Assembly (NCBI GenBank): GCA_002441005.1
Contig: DJWO01000014.1
Coordinates: 186,001-250,000, forward strand
Direction of reading: 5' to 3'
From: Candidatus Aminicenantes bacterium UBA6228
GTDB taxonomy: Bacteria > Acidobacteriota > Aminicenantia > Aminicenantales > Saccharicenantaceae
Length of the DNA stretch: 64,000 nucleotides
A program made the position numbers and the translations under genes. The notes under the pieces were generated by a model that saw only the letters and a list, made by a program, of their open reading frames with translations, was not told where the DNA came from and made no database searches. This document shows positions 51,040-60,378 of the stretch, piece by piece. The first letter of the stretch is position 1, and each line of letters begins with the position of its first letter.

Positions 51040-51771
51040 ATGTCAGAACTTGAGTTTCTTACCCAGCTGCCCCTGAAAAAGACCAGGAGAGGCAAACGGA
51101 CAACGATAGTTCTTCTGTCGCTCGAGGTTATCTTAGTGGCCGGACTGATGATCTTCTGGATCTCGTCGGCCGCTATCAGACATAACAAGAGCCTGTGGGT
51201 CCTGTTCTTTTACTGTTTTCCATCAGAATTTCTGATTTCCTTTGTGCCCCACGAACCGGTCATACTTTTTTTCAGCAAATTCTATAGTGCCCTGACGGTC
51301 GCTCTGGTTTCTTTAGCTGGAACGGTGCTGGCTGAGGCTCTTGATTACTCAACTCTTAAGCTGGTTGAAGAGTTCAAATTACTGTCGAAAGCCCAGAAAA
51401 GCAAGCTGGTGGAAAAACTGGTCAAGGCTTTTGGCCGTAAGCCTTATCTGGCCCTGTGGGTAGCTGCCTTTTTGCCTGTGCCTTTCTATCCTTTTCGCTT
51501 TTTGACAGTTATGACCAATCTGCCCTTAGCCGGTTATCTGGCGGTTATTATCACTGCCCGTTTCCCAAAGTTTTTGATTCTGGCTTTAATTGGCCGCGTG
51601 CTGAAAATACCGGATTCGATTATCGCTGGCTTTTTTGTGGCCCTGATTCTGGCCGGTTACCTGCCCAATGTCAGGTTCAACAAGAAAAAGAAAAGAGCTA
51701 AGGCTCACTCCAGCCAGCCAGCCCCGGCCTTAAAACCGGTGCAGGACGACGAAAAGGTAACAGCCAGTTGA
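51040..51771 (+). CDS. VTT/DedA-like membrane protein
   Basis: The 243-residue protein has five or so hydrophobic segments. It has FCFPSEFLISFVPHEPVILFFSKFYS and GRKPYLALWVAAFLPVPFYPFRFLTVMTNLPLAGYLAVI, which resemble the re-entrant loops of the VTT (SNARE-associated/DedA) fold. A Lys-rich cytoplasmic tail follows. DedA proteins act in membrane lipid flipping and homeostasis. The neighbour is a lipid kinase, which agrees with a lipid role. The start is supported by AAAGGG before the ATG. Confidence 0.65.
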   Translation: MSELEFLTQLPLKKTRRGKRTTIVLLSLEVILVAGLMIFWISSAAIRHNKSLWVLFFYCFPSEFLISFVPHEPVILFFSKFYSALTVALVSLAGTVLAEALDYSTLKLVEEFKLLSKAQKSKLVEKLVKAFGRKPYLALWVAAFLPVPFYPFRFLTVMTNLPLAGYLAVIITARFPKFLILALIGRVLKIPDSIIAGFFVALILAGYLPNVRFNKKKKRAKAHSSQPAPALKPVQDDEKVTAS

Positions 51772-51848
51772 AAGCCGGGTTTTTTGACAGACTTTTAATG
51801 GCATGGTATAAAAATAGGCTGTCTGAATAGGCCTGGTACCCGGTTCGG

Positions 51849-52826
51849 TTGATAAAAATGGAAGAAATAAAACCTGGAACTGATAAAAAAATTGTCTGTA
51901 TTATCAATCCAGCTGCGGCAAACAGGCGCTGGAAAAAGCGCCGGCGCCTGCAGGCTAAATTGATAGACAGTTTGCCCGGCCAATGTCTGGATGCTCCGAG
52001 AAGTAAAGAAGAAACAGTGGCCATGACCAAGGAGGCTTGCCAGGCAGCTGACCTGGTGGTGGCAGTTGGTGGAGACGGAACAATTGCTGATGTTCTTCAG
52101 GGCATTTTTGAATCTTCGCGCCGGCCGGAGATAACTTTTGGCGTCATCCCTTTCGGGAGCGGCAATGCTTTTAGAAAATCGCTTGGTCTCCCCCGCCGCC
52201 CTTTTAAAGCCATCAAGTACCTGAAAAACGGTGATACCCTGACTGTTGATCTGATTAAAATCGAAGGCCTGGTAGCCGGCTTTGCCAGTGTTGGCTCAAC
52301 CGCCGCGGTGACCGGAGAAAAAATTAAGCACGGCATTCCTGGCCTGGCCGGTCATCTTTTAGCCGCCAGGCGGCTTTTATTCTATAAAAGAGAAGAAAAA
52401 ATTATTGGACTCTATGACGGCATTGATGATAAGGGAAATAAATTTGATTATTTAGAGTTTCCGTCCCGTTTCCTTGATGCGGTTATCGGTAAGTCAAACT
52501 ATTTCGGCTATAGCTGGCTGGTGGCCCCGGAGGCTCGCCTGAACGATGGCTATCTTGACCTGGTTTTGTTCGAGATGCCTCCCCTCCTTTATATTCTATC
52601 TTTCCCCCTGATCTATTTTGGCTTTCTTCAGAAGAGACTGCGGCATTTCAAGGCCAAAGAAATAACCATTAAGGGGCCAAGCCTTGACATTCAATATAAC
52701 GGTGAGTATCTGGACACTTTTACCACAGTCAAAGCCAGAGTTTTGCCGGCTGGACTGAAGGTCATGGCTAACCGGAAAAAGGCTAAACGTTTTCTGGTTG
52801 AAACAGAAGACCTTAACTCCAATTGA
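51849..52826 (+). CDS. Diacylglycerol/lipid kinase family protein
   Basis: The 325-residue protein has the DAGK catalytic fold: IINPAAANRRWKKR (phosphate-binding start), VVAVGGDGTIADVLQGIFE and GVIPFGSGNAFRKSLG, then a C-terminal beta domain (LNDGYLDLVLFEMP, PSLDIQYNGEYLD). It phosphorylates a lipid such as diacylglycerol at the inner membrane. The nucleotide motif is intact. It follows the VTT-like gene by 77 bp and is probably in the same lipid-related group. Confidence 0.93.
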   Translation: MIKMEEIKPGTDKKIVCIINPAAANRRWKKRRRLQAKLIDSLPGQCLDAPRSKEETVAMTKEACQAADLVVAVGGDGTIADVLQGIFESSRRPEITFGVIPFGSGNAFRKSLGLPRRPFKAIKYLKNGDTLTVDLIKIEGLVAGFASVGSTAAVTGEKIKHGIPGLAGHLLAARRLLFYKREEKIIGLYDGIDDKGNKFDYLEFPSRFLDAVIGKSNYFGYSWLVAPEARLNDGYLDLVLFEMPPLLYILSFPLIYFGFLQKRLRHFKAKEITIKGPSLDIQYNGEYLDTFTTVKARVLPAGLKVMANRKKAKRFLVETEDLNSN

Positions 52827-52865
52827 ATTCTTAGTTAACCGGCAAAGATTATTTTTAGCCTGCTG

Positions 52866-54092
52866 TTATTTTTTGTCTTCCTTTTTGTCTTCTTTTTTCT
52901 CATTTCCCCAGAGAGTCCCGCCGCCCTGGGCTTCTCTCCAGGCCTGACGCCAGAGATGGATCTCCACCGGACCGATAGCCGGCCTGTTCTGCCTCTCTTC
53001 TTTTGGCCGCATCTGAGGAAAAGGCATATGGGGTTCTTTCTGATACCAGTAAGCCACGGTGACCAGGTCAAGAGCCAAGCAATTATTATGACCGTGCTCA
53101 ATGGTGGCCCTCAGGGATTTTTTAAAGGTAATGGGAGATTCTAAGAAAAAGTGGTAACAGTGGGTTCGTCCCAGCCAGCCGGTTTCATTGTTGACCCGGG
53201 CATAGCCAAAAAATGGATGCTGATAAATCTCTTTGGGGCACCAGGAAGAATTGAAAAAGTCCTCTGTTCCGGTTCCGGCTAAAGAAGGTGGCCATTTTTC
53301 GCCGTCAATGAAAAACATATCATCGCCTTCGCCATACCACATGGGACCGGGGTTATCCACATAATAATTGATCCCGACAAATTGCCCTTGACCCTCAAGG
53401 TCAGCAATTAAATAATTGCTGGCACCATCCAGATTGGCTCCAGGCTGGCCAAGAACTGCCCATTCATTTTCTTCTTCTGGCCCTGGTTCAGTCAGCTGCC
53501 GGTTCCAGAAAGCATGAAAGCGGCCAAAATCAGGCGGGAGTGAGTCATGCTTTTCGTAGTCAAGATAATAATAGAAAGCATCTATGGGCTGATCGGATTG
53601 ATTTTCAAGGGTAATCACCGCCCCCCGGCCGAAAGGCATCGGGAAATAACAATTCAGAGCATTTCCACCGGCCGGGGCCGAGGCTAAAGGTAAGCTGATG
53701 AAATTATATTTTTCCCCCCAGCCCTGGCCAAAAAAATCGCCCAGAGGGCACTCGACGCTCGGTTCCTTTTCGCCATCCCAGTAGAATCTAAGCAGGGCAT
53801 TGCGGCGGATCATGGGGTCGCTGCTGGCCACAGTGATCCAGATATGTTTGATGATACCAGCTCCACTCAGACGGGCCAGTTCTACCATCTGACCTGCCGA
53901 GATCTGAAGACAGTCAGAATTTTTTCCGCTTCGATCATAGCTTGAAACCCTCAGCCGTTGATAAGTCTTCAGCCTGGCTAGATTATCGAGAAGCGAATCA
54001 CCAGAAAATTTTTCCTGGGCCTGAGCTAAGTTTGAAATCAGAAAGAAGGCCAGTAAGATCAGACCGGCCATTATCAGTCTTTTTTGGTTCAT
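52866..54092 (-). CDS. DUF2961/GH172-like exported protein
   Basis: The 408-residue protein has a signal peptide (1-25). The body has features of DUF2961: GIIKHIWITVASSDPMIRRNALLRFYWDGEKEPSVECPLGDFFGQG, FPMPFGRGAVI, GTGTEDFFNSSWC and ARIEHGHNN-type motifs. These belong to the GH172 group of difructose-dianhydride or fructofuranosidase and arabinofuranosidase enzymes. The Glu in GTGTEDFF fits a catalytic role. The C-terminus is a Lys/Glu tail. It probably acts on glycans in the periplasm. Confidence 0.88.
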   Translation of the reverse strand: MNQKRLIMAGLILLAFFLISNLAQAQEKFSGDSLLDNLARLKTYQRLRVSSYDRSGKNSDCLQISAGQMVELARLSGAGIIKHIWITVASSDPMIRRNALLRFYWDGEKEPSVECPLGDFFGQGWGEKYNFISLPLASAPAGGNALNCYFPMPFGRGAVITLENQSDQPIDAFYYYLDYEKHDSLPPDFGRFHAFWNRQLTEPGPEEENEWAVLGQPGANLDGASNYLIADLEGQGQFVGINYYVDNPGPMWYGEGDDMFFIDGEKWPPSLAGTGTEDFFNSSWCPKEIYQHPFFGYARVNNETGWLGRTHCYHFFLESPITFKKSLRATIEHGHNNCLALDLVTVAYWYQKEPHMPFPQMRPKEERQNRPAIGPVEIHLWRQAWREAQGGGTLWGNEKKEDKKEDKK

Positions 54093-54211
54093 GAAAAGCC
54101 TCCTTGGGTTAATTCAACCTTGATTATCTAACAATGGCCGGTCAGCCGTCTATAAAAAATTGAACTCTGGCGGTTTTGAAACTATAATTTCGGGAGATTT
54201 GATTTTTAATT

Positions 54212-55234
54212 ATGAGAGCTAACATGACTGCGGCCGTGACCGGTGGAACTGGCTTTATAGGTCAGGTGCTGGTCAAAAAGCTCCTGGACCAGGGTCAAGC
54301 TATCCGGCTAATAACCAGACGGTGCAGTTCGGCCAGGCCCGGCCAGGAATCAGGGGCGGAAATTGTCAGGGCTGATCTCAACCGGGTTGACAGCCTGATA
54401 GCTGCCCTTAACGGCTGCCGCCAGGTTTATCACTTAGCGGCCCTGGCTAAGAATTATGATCCTGAGCCAGCCAATTTTTACCGGGTCAATGTCGAAGGCT
54501 TTCGTTCTCTGCTCGAGGCCTCTCTGGCCACCGGTGTCAAACGGGTGGTATTTGTCAGCTCGTCAGTGGTTAAAGGGCCAAGCCGTCTTGGGCAGGTCTC
54601 AGAAGACAGTTCCAGGGATGATATTCCTTTCTTTACTGATTATGAAAAAAGTAAAGCTCTGGCTGAAACCATAATTCCAGGATATCTTGAGCGCGGGCTG
54701 GAAGTGGTCATCGCCAGGCCGACCAGGGTCTATGGACCTGGCCAGTTAACCGAGGCTAACTCCGTTACCCGGCTGATTATTGGCTACTTAAAATACAGGA
54801 CCTGCCTTTTACTTGACCATGGCCGGGAAATTGGTAATTACGTCTATGTTGATGATGTGGCCGACGGTTTGCAGTTAATGATGGAGAGAGGCCGCCCGGG
54901 AGAAGACTATATTCTGGGCGGCGAGAATGTCTCTCTTCATGAATTCTACCGGCAATTAGAGGAGGTTTCCGGGCGAAAAGCCTTCAAGCTGAAAATAGGC
55001 AGCCCGCTGGCCATGATGGTAGCTAAGCTGGAAACACTAAAGGCCAGGTGGTTTGGACTCTATCCCTTTATCACCACCAGCTGGGTAAAAACTTTTCTGG
55101 AAAACTGGGCGTACTCCCACCAAAAGGCTTCGGAAGAACTGGGTTACCAGCCAAGAAGCCTCCGCCAGGGATTGCAGTTGACCTGCGACTGGCTCGGCTA
55201 TCTTAATAAAAAGACAGAAATGGTCAGGAACTAA
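54212..55234 (+). CDS. NAD-dependent epimerase/dehydratase (extended SDR)
   Basis: The 340-residue protein has the Rossmann start VTGGTGFIGQVLVKKLLDQG, VYHLAALAKNY, the catalytic Ser in VFVSSSVVKG, YEKSKALAE (YxxxK) and ARPTRVYGPGQ. It probably modifies a nucleotide sugar, sterol or flavonoid-like substrate; the family is too broad to be more exact. Its stop overlaps the start of the CPBP-like gene by one base, so the two form an operon. Confidence 0.9.
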   Translation: MRANMTAAVTGGTGFIGQVLVKKLLDQGQAIRLITRRCSSARPGQESGAEIVRADLNRVDSLIAALNGCRQVYHLAALAKNYDPEPANFYRVNVEGFRSLLEASLATGVKRVVFVSSSVVKGPSRLGQVSEDSSRDDIPFFTDYEKSKALAETIIPGYLERGLEVVIARPTRVYGPGQLTEANSVTRLIIGYLKYRTCLLLDHGREIGNYVYVDDVADGLQLMMERGRPGEDYILGGENVSLHEFYRQLEEVSGRKAFKLKIGSPLAMMVAKLETLKARWFGLYPFITTSWVKTFLENWAYSHQKASEELGYQPRSLRQGLQLTCDWLGYLNKKTEMVRN

Positions 55235-55932
55235 TGACCAGGATATTTGACCGCCCTAACGACCGAAAGACAACAATTATTCTGCTGGTGACGCCTTTTC
55301 TATTAACTTTATATAGTTATTTTGGCCTGTCACAATTTTATGATGTCCGTTTGGTCAACTATTTCACCGCTTCTCTTTTATCGGGTTTTTACCGTGATTA
55401 CTATAATTTTCTGGCAGCTTTTTTTCTCCTCGGCCTGATTCCCGGCCTGCTGATTAAGCTTGGTTTTAGAGAAAAGCTTAAAACTTATGGCTTAAGAGCC
55501 GGAGATTATAAATCCGGGCTAAAGGCAGTAGCTTTTTCACTGCCGGTCGTCCTGGTGGCGTCCTGGCTTCCCAGCCGCCAGCTTGATTTCGAGCAGGAAT
55601 ACTCAGCCTTTATGGACAACCCTCTTTCCTTTAAGACTTTTACTATCTATGCAGCTGCCTTTTTTATCTATTATCTAGCCTTTGAGTTTTTCTTCCGGGG
55701 TTTTCTCCTTTATGGTTTGAAGCCGGCTGTCGGTTCTTTAAATAGCCTGCTAATTCAAACTATTCCCTGCTGCCTGGTTCATGTCGGTAAACCCTTAAAT
55801 GAAGTTCTGGCGGCCATAGTCGCCAGTCTGATTTTTGGCTATTTAGCTCTGCGGACTGAATCAGTCTGGTATGGGATAATTATTCACTGGCTGGTCGGAG
55901 TTTTTCTGGTGCTATTTATTGGACTGGGATAA
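55234..55932 (+). CDS. CPBP (Abi/CAAX) family membrane protein, atypical active site
   Basis: The 232-residue protein has about seven hydrophobic helices. The CPBP motif EExxxR appears as FEFFFRG (E151, R155), so the first catalytic Glu is replaced by Phe. The later motifs LVHVGKPLNEVLAA and IIIHWLVG keep histidines. CPBP members are intramembrane proteases or self-immunity proteins. The missing Glu suggests an inactive or altered enzyme. It is coupled to the SDR gene and converges on the PAP2 gene with a 17-bp overlap. Confidence 0.8.
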   Translation: MTRIFDRPNDRKTTIILLVTPFLLTLYSYFGLSQFYDVRLVNYFTASLLSGFYRDYYNFLAAFFLLGLIPGLLIKLGFREKLKTYGLRAGDYKSGLKAVAFSLPVVLVASWLPSRQLDFEQEYSAFMDNPLSFKTFTIYAAAFFIYYLAFEFFFRGFLLYGLKPAVGSLNSLLIQTIPCCLVHVGKPLNEVLAAIVASLIFGYLALRTESVWYGIIIHWLVGVFLVLFIGLG

Positions 55933-56791
55933 TCCGGCTGGCTCTTTTTCTGGCCAGCGCTCCGGCCGTCGATATGGCCAGTAAGCCAATGATTATCCCG
56001 GCCAGGATGTCAACCACATAGTGATATTGACCATAAATGGTGCTTAAGAAAAAAAGCAGGATTGGGGGAAAAACAAACCAGAAAGTCCGGCGGCCAGCCT
56101 GATAGGCCTGGTAAATCATAACCGTTCCGGCCGCGCAATGGGCCGAAGGAAAAGAGCCGCCACGGTATTGGCCCCAGACTTCCACCTGATTCATCAGCCA
56201 CCTGAAAAAATAACCTGGAGCTGGTTCAAGGTCTTTAAAATAAAACCTTGGACTATAAGCCGGAAAAATAATGAAGAATACAAAGCAGGTTAAATAGGCC
56301 AAGCCCAGGGTAAAAATATATAAATCAGATTGCCGCCTGCCCTTCTGCCTGAAAAGTAAATAAGCCAGAATGACCACTAATGGAAGATAAGCGACATAAG
56401 CCAGCATCATGACTTCTGTTAACCAGGGACGGTAAAGTCTAACTACCCACTGATTGGGGCTGCTACCAAAAAGTCTGGCATCCAGGCCAGCCAGCCAGCT
56501 GTCATAAGAAGCAGAGGTGATCAATCCCACCAGGCTGCCGGCTAACTTATAAAGATAAGCATAGCCGGCTAACGGTATAGCCGATAACCAGAAAGCCAGG
56601 TCTGGTCTGGTCTGATATTTTTGCCTCCAGCCAGGGAGATTCAGGAAAACTAAAATAAGCAATAAGCTAAGTGGTAAAAAATAGATCGCCTGGCTGTGGC
56701 GGAGAAAATAATCAATCACCGCCAGTAAAGAGAAAAAGCCAAGCGACAGCGTTACCAGCCATTCGCTCTCGGACAGCTGACTGTTCTTCAC
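55916..56791 (-). CDS. PAP2-family membrane phosphatase or phosphotransferase
   Basis: The 291-residue protein has about seven helices. The PAP2 motif C2 reads GGSFPSAHCAAG, where H is the catalytic acid, and C3 reads STIYGQYHYVVDIL, where His is the nucleophile position. The Arg usually before it (SR) is not evident. The inositol-phosphoceramide-synthase-like group has this size and layout. It probably acts on lipid phosphates at the outer face of the inner membrane. Confidence 0.85.
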   Translation of the reverse strand: MKNSQLSESEWLVTLSLGFFSLLAVIDYFLRHSQAIYFLPLSLLLILVFLNLPGWRQKYQTRPDLAFWLSAIPLAGYAYLYKLAGSLVGLITSASYDSWLAGLDARLFGSSPNQWVVRLYRPWLTEVMMLAYVAYLPLVVILAYLLFRQKGRRQSDLYIFTLGLAYLTCFVFFIIFPAYSPRFYFKDLEPAPGYFFRWLMNQVEVWGQYRGGSFPSAHCAAGTVMIYQAYQAGRRTFWFVFPPILLFFLSTIYGQYHYVVDILAGIIIGLLAISTAGALARKRASRIIPVQ

Positions 56792-56815
56792 AGTTTTCCT
56801 GCTTTTGAGCCTGGT

Positions 56816-57235
56816 TCAACTGGCTGACTGATCTTTTACTGTTCTTATTTCAATTTTGGGTGGATGGTGCAAATGGGCCTTAACGGTACATTGATCAGCC
56901 GCTTTGACCACTGCTTCCCGGTATTTGTCTGGAAAACTTTCAGGCAGGTGGATATCCATTTTGATATTTTCGACCATTTTGGAGCCGGGAACTTTCTCCG
57001 GTAACATGGTCAGATAAACTCCTTCCGGTGAAATCTGTCTCTGTCTTAAAAAAGCGAGAACATAGAAACCCGCACAGGTAGCTAAAGAAGATAGAAAAAG
57101 CTCAAAAGGAGTGGGAGCGGAATCCTGGCCGCCAGCCTGAACAGGCTGGTCAGTCGTAATTGTCCAGCCCCGGCGGCATTCAGCTTTTACTTCGAAACCT
57201 TCTCCAAAGGTAACTTTAATGTCCTGACGGCTCAT
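56816..57235 (-). CDS. OsmC-family protein
   Basis: The 139-residue protein has the OsmC fold with E45 and the two redox cysteines C54 (LSSLATCAGFYV) and C116 (AADQCTVKAH). The family includes thiol peroxidases for organic hydroperoxides; the short YhfA-like branch is of unclear function. It is upstream of, and divergent from, the first beta-barrel gene. Confidence 0.92.
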   Translation of the reverse strand: MSRQDIKVTFGEGFEVKAECRRGWTITTDQPVQAGGQDSAPTPFELFLSSLATCAGFYVLAFLRQRQISPEGVYLTMLPEKVPGSKMVENIKMDIHLPESFPDKYREAVVKAADQCTVKAHLHHPPKIEIRTVKDQSAS

Positions 57236-57275
57236 GTTGACCTCTCTAAATGTACTTAGAATGATTATTTTACAC

Positions 57276-57281
57276 TATAAT
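57276..57281 (+). promoter_or_regulatory. Perfect -10 box (TATAAT) before the beta-barrel gene
   Basis: TATAAT lies 147 bp upstream of the ATG at 57428. The -35 region is poor. It would give a leader of about 140 nt that is G/C-rich and includes a small CCTGCCAGCAGG hairpin. No known riboswitch pattern was recognised. Confidence 0.35.
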
Positions 57282-57427
57282 CCACAGGGGGCAATAGTCG
57301 TCCTGCCAGCAGGGGCTTTTTCTCTCCCCTTATCGCCTCCGATTTACCCATCCAAATCACCCCCTCCGGTGATGACATTGAGCTTTTCAGCATCTATTCT
57401 AAAACCATCTTTGGTCAGGAGGTTTAG

Positions 57428-58051
57428 ATGAAAAAAGTATTCAGTTATTGTCTGGTAGCAGCTTTTTTGTTTCTTCTGGTCTCTCCTTCTATCTTGAAAG
57501 CTGATGTCCAGTTTGGACTTAGACTGGGTGGTAACTCAGCTAAGCTAACAGGGAATGACCTGGAGGATATCGAAGCTACGGTCAAAAGTAAAATTGGATT
57601 TGTTGGCGGCATCTTTGTGGCCTTTAATCTGGGCAAGATGGTAACTATTGAACCTGAAATTCTTTACACCATGAAAGGCGGCACTCTGGAGGACTCAACA
57701 GGCGAATATAGTGAAAAAATCTATGGCGATTATCTGGAAATACCCCTTCTCCTCAAAATTAAACTTCCCCTGCCTGGAATCAAACCGGTCATTTTTGCCG
57801 GACCGGCTGTTGGTTTTAAATTGAAGGAAAAACTTGAAATCAATGGCGAAGAAATGCCGCTGGAAGAGAAACTTCTAAAAAATAATGATTATGGAGCTAT
57901 CTTCGGGGCAGGCCTCGACATTGGACGTCACTTTATGATTGACGTCCGGTATAGCCTGGGCTTGCAGAAAATTATAACCGCCGTTGAAGAAGAAACATCA
58001 CCGGATGTAAAAAATGGCGTCTGGTCAGCGACCATTGGGATTGCTTTTTGA
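57428..58051 (+). CDS. Outer-membrane beta-barrel protein (PorT/OmpA-like fold)
   Basis: The 207-residue protein has a signal peptide (about 1-25, ending LKAD). Eight amphipathic beta-strands follow with alternating hydrophobics (GLRLGGNSAKL, IGFVGGIFVAFNLGKMVTIEPEILYTMKGG), and the end is the aromatic VWSATIGIAF. It belongs to the outer-membrane beta-barrel group (PF13568-like). The function is unknown; small barrels of this type often respond to stress or anchor the membrane. It shares strand order and motifs with the paralogue at 60379. Confidence 0.85.
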   Translation: MKKVFSYCLVAAFLFLLVSPSILKADVQFGLRLGGNSAKLTGNDLEDIEATVKSKIGFVGGIFVAFNLGKMVTIEPEILYTMKGGTLEDSTGEYSEKIYGDYLEIPLLLKIKLPLPGIKPVIFAGPAVGFKLKEKLEINGEEMPLEEKLLKNNDYGAIFGAGLDIGRHFMIDVRYSLGLQKIITAVEEETSPDVKNGVWSATIGIAF

Positions 58052-58210
58052 GCTGGCTAACCAAGTTATCTTTGGCCGGCGATCTGGCAACTTATCAACC
58101 GGAAGTTACCTGATACGATTCTGGCTGGTTCACTCCAAGGTAATGGCTAATCCCTGATAATCAGAAATAACCCAGAACAACTTTTTTTATTTTAGCCCGG
58201 TCTTAAGGCC

Positions 58211-60181
58211 TCAGCTGCTGAGATAACCCAGAGCCTGGTCAATAGCCTGATGATTGCCGACCAGGACCAGGACATCGTGTCCCTGAAGACGGAAATCAGC
58301 TCCTGGTCCGCTCCAGGTTTTCTCATTTCTAACCACAGCTATAACTGTCACTCCAGTCCTGCTTCGCAAATCAATTTCGCCCAGGGTCTTACCGGCAATT
58401 GAGGCTGTTTCAGGCACCAAAAAAGTCTCGACCACTCCTGCTTCCAGGAAATCATAAATTTTCTCATCAAGACGGCGTGAAGATGACCTGGCACCCCGTA
58501 AAAGCCCATAATGTTCGCTCCTGAGGATCTGAATCTGGGTATTGATGATATTTCTTGGTAGATGGAATTTTTCCAGGACCCGGACAAATATTTCGATTGA
58601 GGTCTCGAATTCTTCCGGAATGACATCACTGGCACCCAGCGAATAGAGCTCTTCTATCTCCGAAGCAAATCTTGTCCTGACGATAATAAAAATCTCAGGG
58701 TTAAGCTGCCTGGCCAGGCTGACCGCCCGTCTGGTAGCTCGCGGGTCATTAACGGCGATAACCAGAGCTTTGGCCCTGTCTATCCCCGCCTCCTTTAGAA
58801 TTACAGGACTGGAGGCATCACCAAAGATAATTGGCTCTCCTGCCCGGGAAATCCGGCGATAGGTATCGGGATTAAGATCCAGAATGACATAGGGAATACC
58901 TGTCTCCTTCAGTACTCTGGCCAGATTCTGACCGTTGAGCCCGAAGCCAGCGATAATAACCTGGTTGACAAGAAAGGCTGGTTCGACACCTGATTTTTCT
59001 GGCCTTTGGCCGCCCTGGTATTTAAAGCCAACCCTATCGGCCAGAGGTGGTCCTAATTCTACAAGGAGAGGAGTAGCCAGAATAGTCAAAATTGAAGAAG
59101 CAATGAACACCTGGAAATCCTGGCCAGCCAGGAAACCGTTTTCCTGGCCGACATTGGCCAGAACAAAAGAAAACTCGCCGACCTGAGCCAGGCCAAAAGC
59201 CGCCAGGAGAGAAGATTTGGGATCAAATCTGAGCAGCCTGACCGTAAAAAAGACAGTTATGACCTTGATTAGAATGATGCCGGCTACCACCGCCAGAACC
59301 AGACCAATAAGATTCAAGACTATCCTGGTGTCAAGCAGCATGCCTATGGAGACAAAAAACAGGCTGTTAAAAACATCCTTGAAAGGAAGGATATCAGACA
59401 CCACCTGATGGCTGTAATAAGATTCCGAAATAATCATACCAGCCAGAAAGGCACCCAGGGCTAAAGATAAACCGAGGGAGGCGGTCAGGTAAGCCATGCC
59501 GAGGCAGGCAACTAAGGAAGAAAGAAGAAAAATTTCCTTTATTCTGGTACCAACAATCATCGAAATTAAGGCCGGCATAATCTTTCGGGCCAGGAGAAAA
59601 ACAACCGCCACGGCCATAACGCTTAGAATGAGATGTTTGCCCAGGGTCAGGAGAGAAACAGACTGAAGGTTAGCCAGAACAGGGACCAGAGCCAGCATTG
59701 GAACTATAGCTATGTCCTGAAAGATCAATATCCCGAATGATACCTGGCCCTGAGGAGAATCAAGCTGATTTTTATCGGACATAATTTTCAGTACGACGGC
59801 TGTTGAGCTCAAAGCCACCAGAAAGCCATAAAGAATCGCTTCCTGCAACCTTATTCGCAAAAACATACTCAGGACGGCCGTCAAGCCGATGGTAAGGAGA
59901 ACTTGCAGGCTTCCTCCAAGCCAGAAATAGCGTTGAATTTTTTGGAGCCTGTCCAGCGAAAACTCAAGACCGATGGTGAACAGCAGCATCATGACTCCAA
60001 CTTCAGCCAGAGCATTAATCGCTTGAAGGTCCTTGACCAGACCAAATCCTCCGGGGCCCAGGATGATTCCAGTAATCAGGAAGCCCACTACGGCTGGTAT
60101 TTTAAGCCGGTGGAAGATAAAAATAACAATAATGGAGGCAGCCAGGACGGTCAGGAGTTCAGCCATCAGAAACAGATTCAT
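58211..60181 (-). CDS. KefB-like cation:proton antiporter with TrkA-N/TrkA-C domains (CPA2)
   Basis: The 656-residue protein is an Na+/H+ exchanger fold of 12-13 helices (1-385; GFLITGIILGPGGFGLV, LFTIGLEFSLDRLQKIQ, PFKDVFNSLFFVSIGM, and the ion-binding region LGAFLAGMIISES). A TrkA-N Rossmann domain follows (about 405-530, IIAGFGLNGQNLARVLKETG, VIFGDASSP) and a TrkA-C domain (about 570-650). It expels K+ or Na+ in exchange for H+. TrkA-C domains can bind c-di-AMP in some bacteria, and a cda operon is in this window, but no site is proven. Two beta-barrel genes flank it. Confidence 0.93.
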   Translation of the reverse strand: MNLFLMAELLTVLAASIIVIFIFHRLKIPAVVGFLITGIILGPGGFGLVKDLQAINALAEVGVMMLLFTIGLEFSLDRLQKIQRYFWLGGSLQVLLTIGLTAVLSMFLRIRLQEAILYGFLVALSSTAVVLKIMSDKNQLDSPQGQVSFGILIFQDIAIVPMLALVPVLANLQSVSLLTLGKHLILSVMAVAVVFLLARKIMPALISMIVGTRIKEIFLLSSLVACLGMAYLTASLGLSLALGAFLAGMIISESYYSHQVVSDILPFKDVFNSLFFVSIGMLLDTRIVLNLIGLVLAVVAGIILIKVITVFFTVRLLRFDPKSSLLAAFGLAQVGEFSFVLANVGQENGFLAGQDFQVFIASSILTILATPLLVELGPPLADRVGFKYQGGQRPEKSGVEPAFLVNQVIIAGFGLNGQNLARVLKETGIPYVILDLNPDTYRRISRAGEPIIFGDASSPVILKEAGIDRAKALVIAVNDPRATRRAVSLARQLNPEIFIIVRTRFASEIEELYSLGASDVIPEEFETSIEIFVRVLEKFHLPRNIINTQIQILRSEHYGLLRGARSSSRRLDEKIYDFLEAGVVETFLVPETASIAGKTLGEIDLRSRTGVTVIAVVRNEKTWSGPGADFRLQGHDVLVLVGNHQAIDQALGYLSS

Positions 60182-60312
60182 TCAACTTGCCTTTTAGGAA
60201 ATTAGAGGCTTCTTGTTTTATATTTATAATAATTTCGAGCACCTGACAACCATAAAAGCCTGTTTCCAGGAAATTACCGGACCTATCATCTCAATCTAAC
60301 TACCCTGTTAAT

Positions 60313-60342
60313 TTGACAGAAGCCAGTGATATAAAATATTAT
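60313..60342 (+). promoter_or_regulatory. Promoter of the second beta-barrel gene
   Basis: A perfect TTGACA (60313-60318), 18 bp, TATTAT (60337-60342), then the ribosome site GGGGAGG before the ATG at 60379. Confidence 0.6.
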
Positions 60343-60378
60343 TAAGACTTAAAAGCCTGGGTTCCAGGGGAGGTAAAA

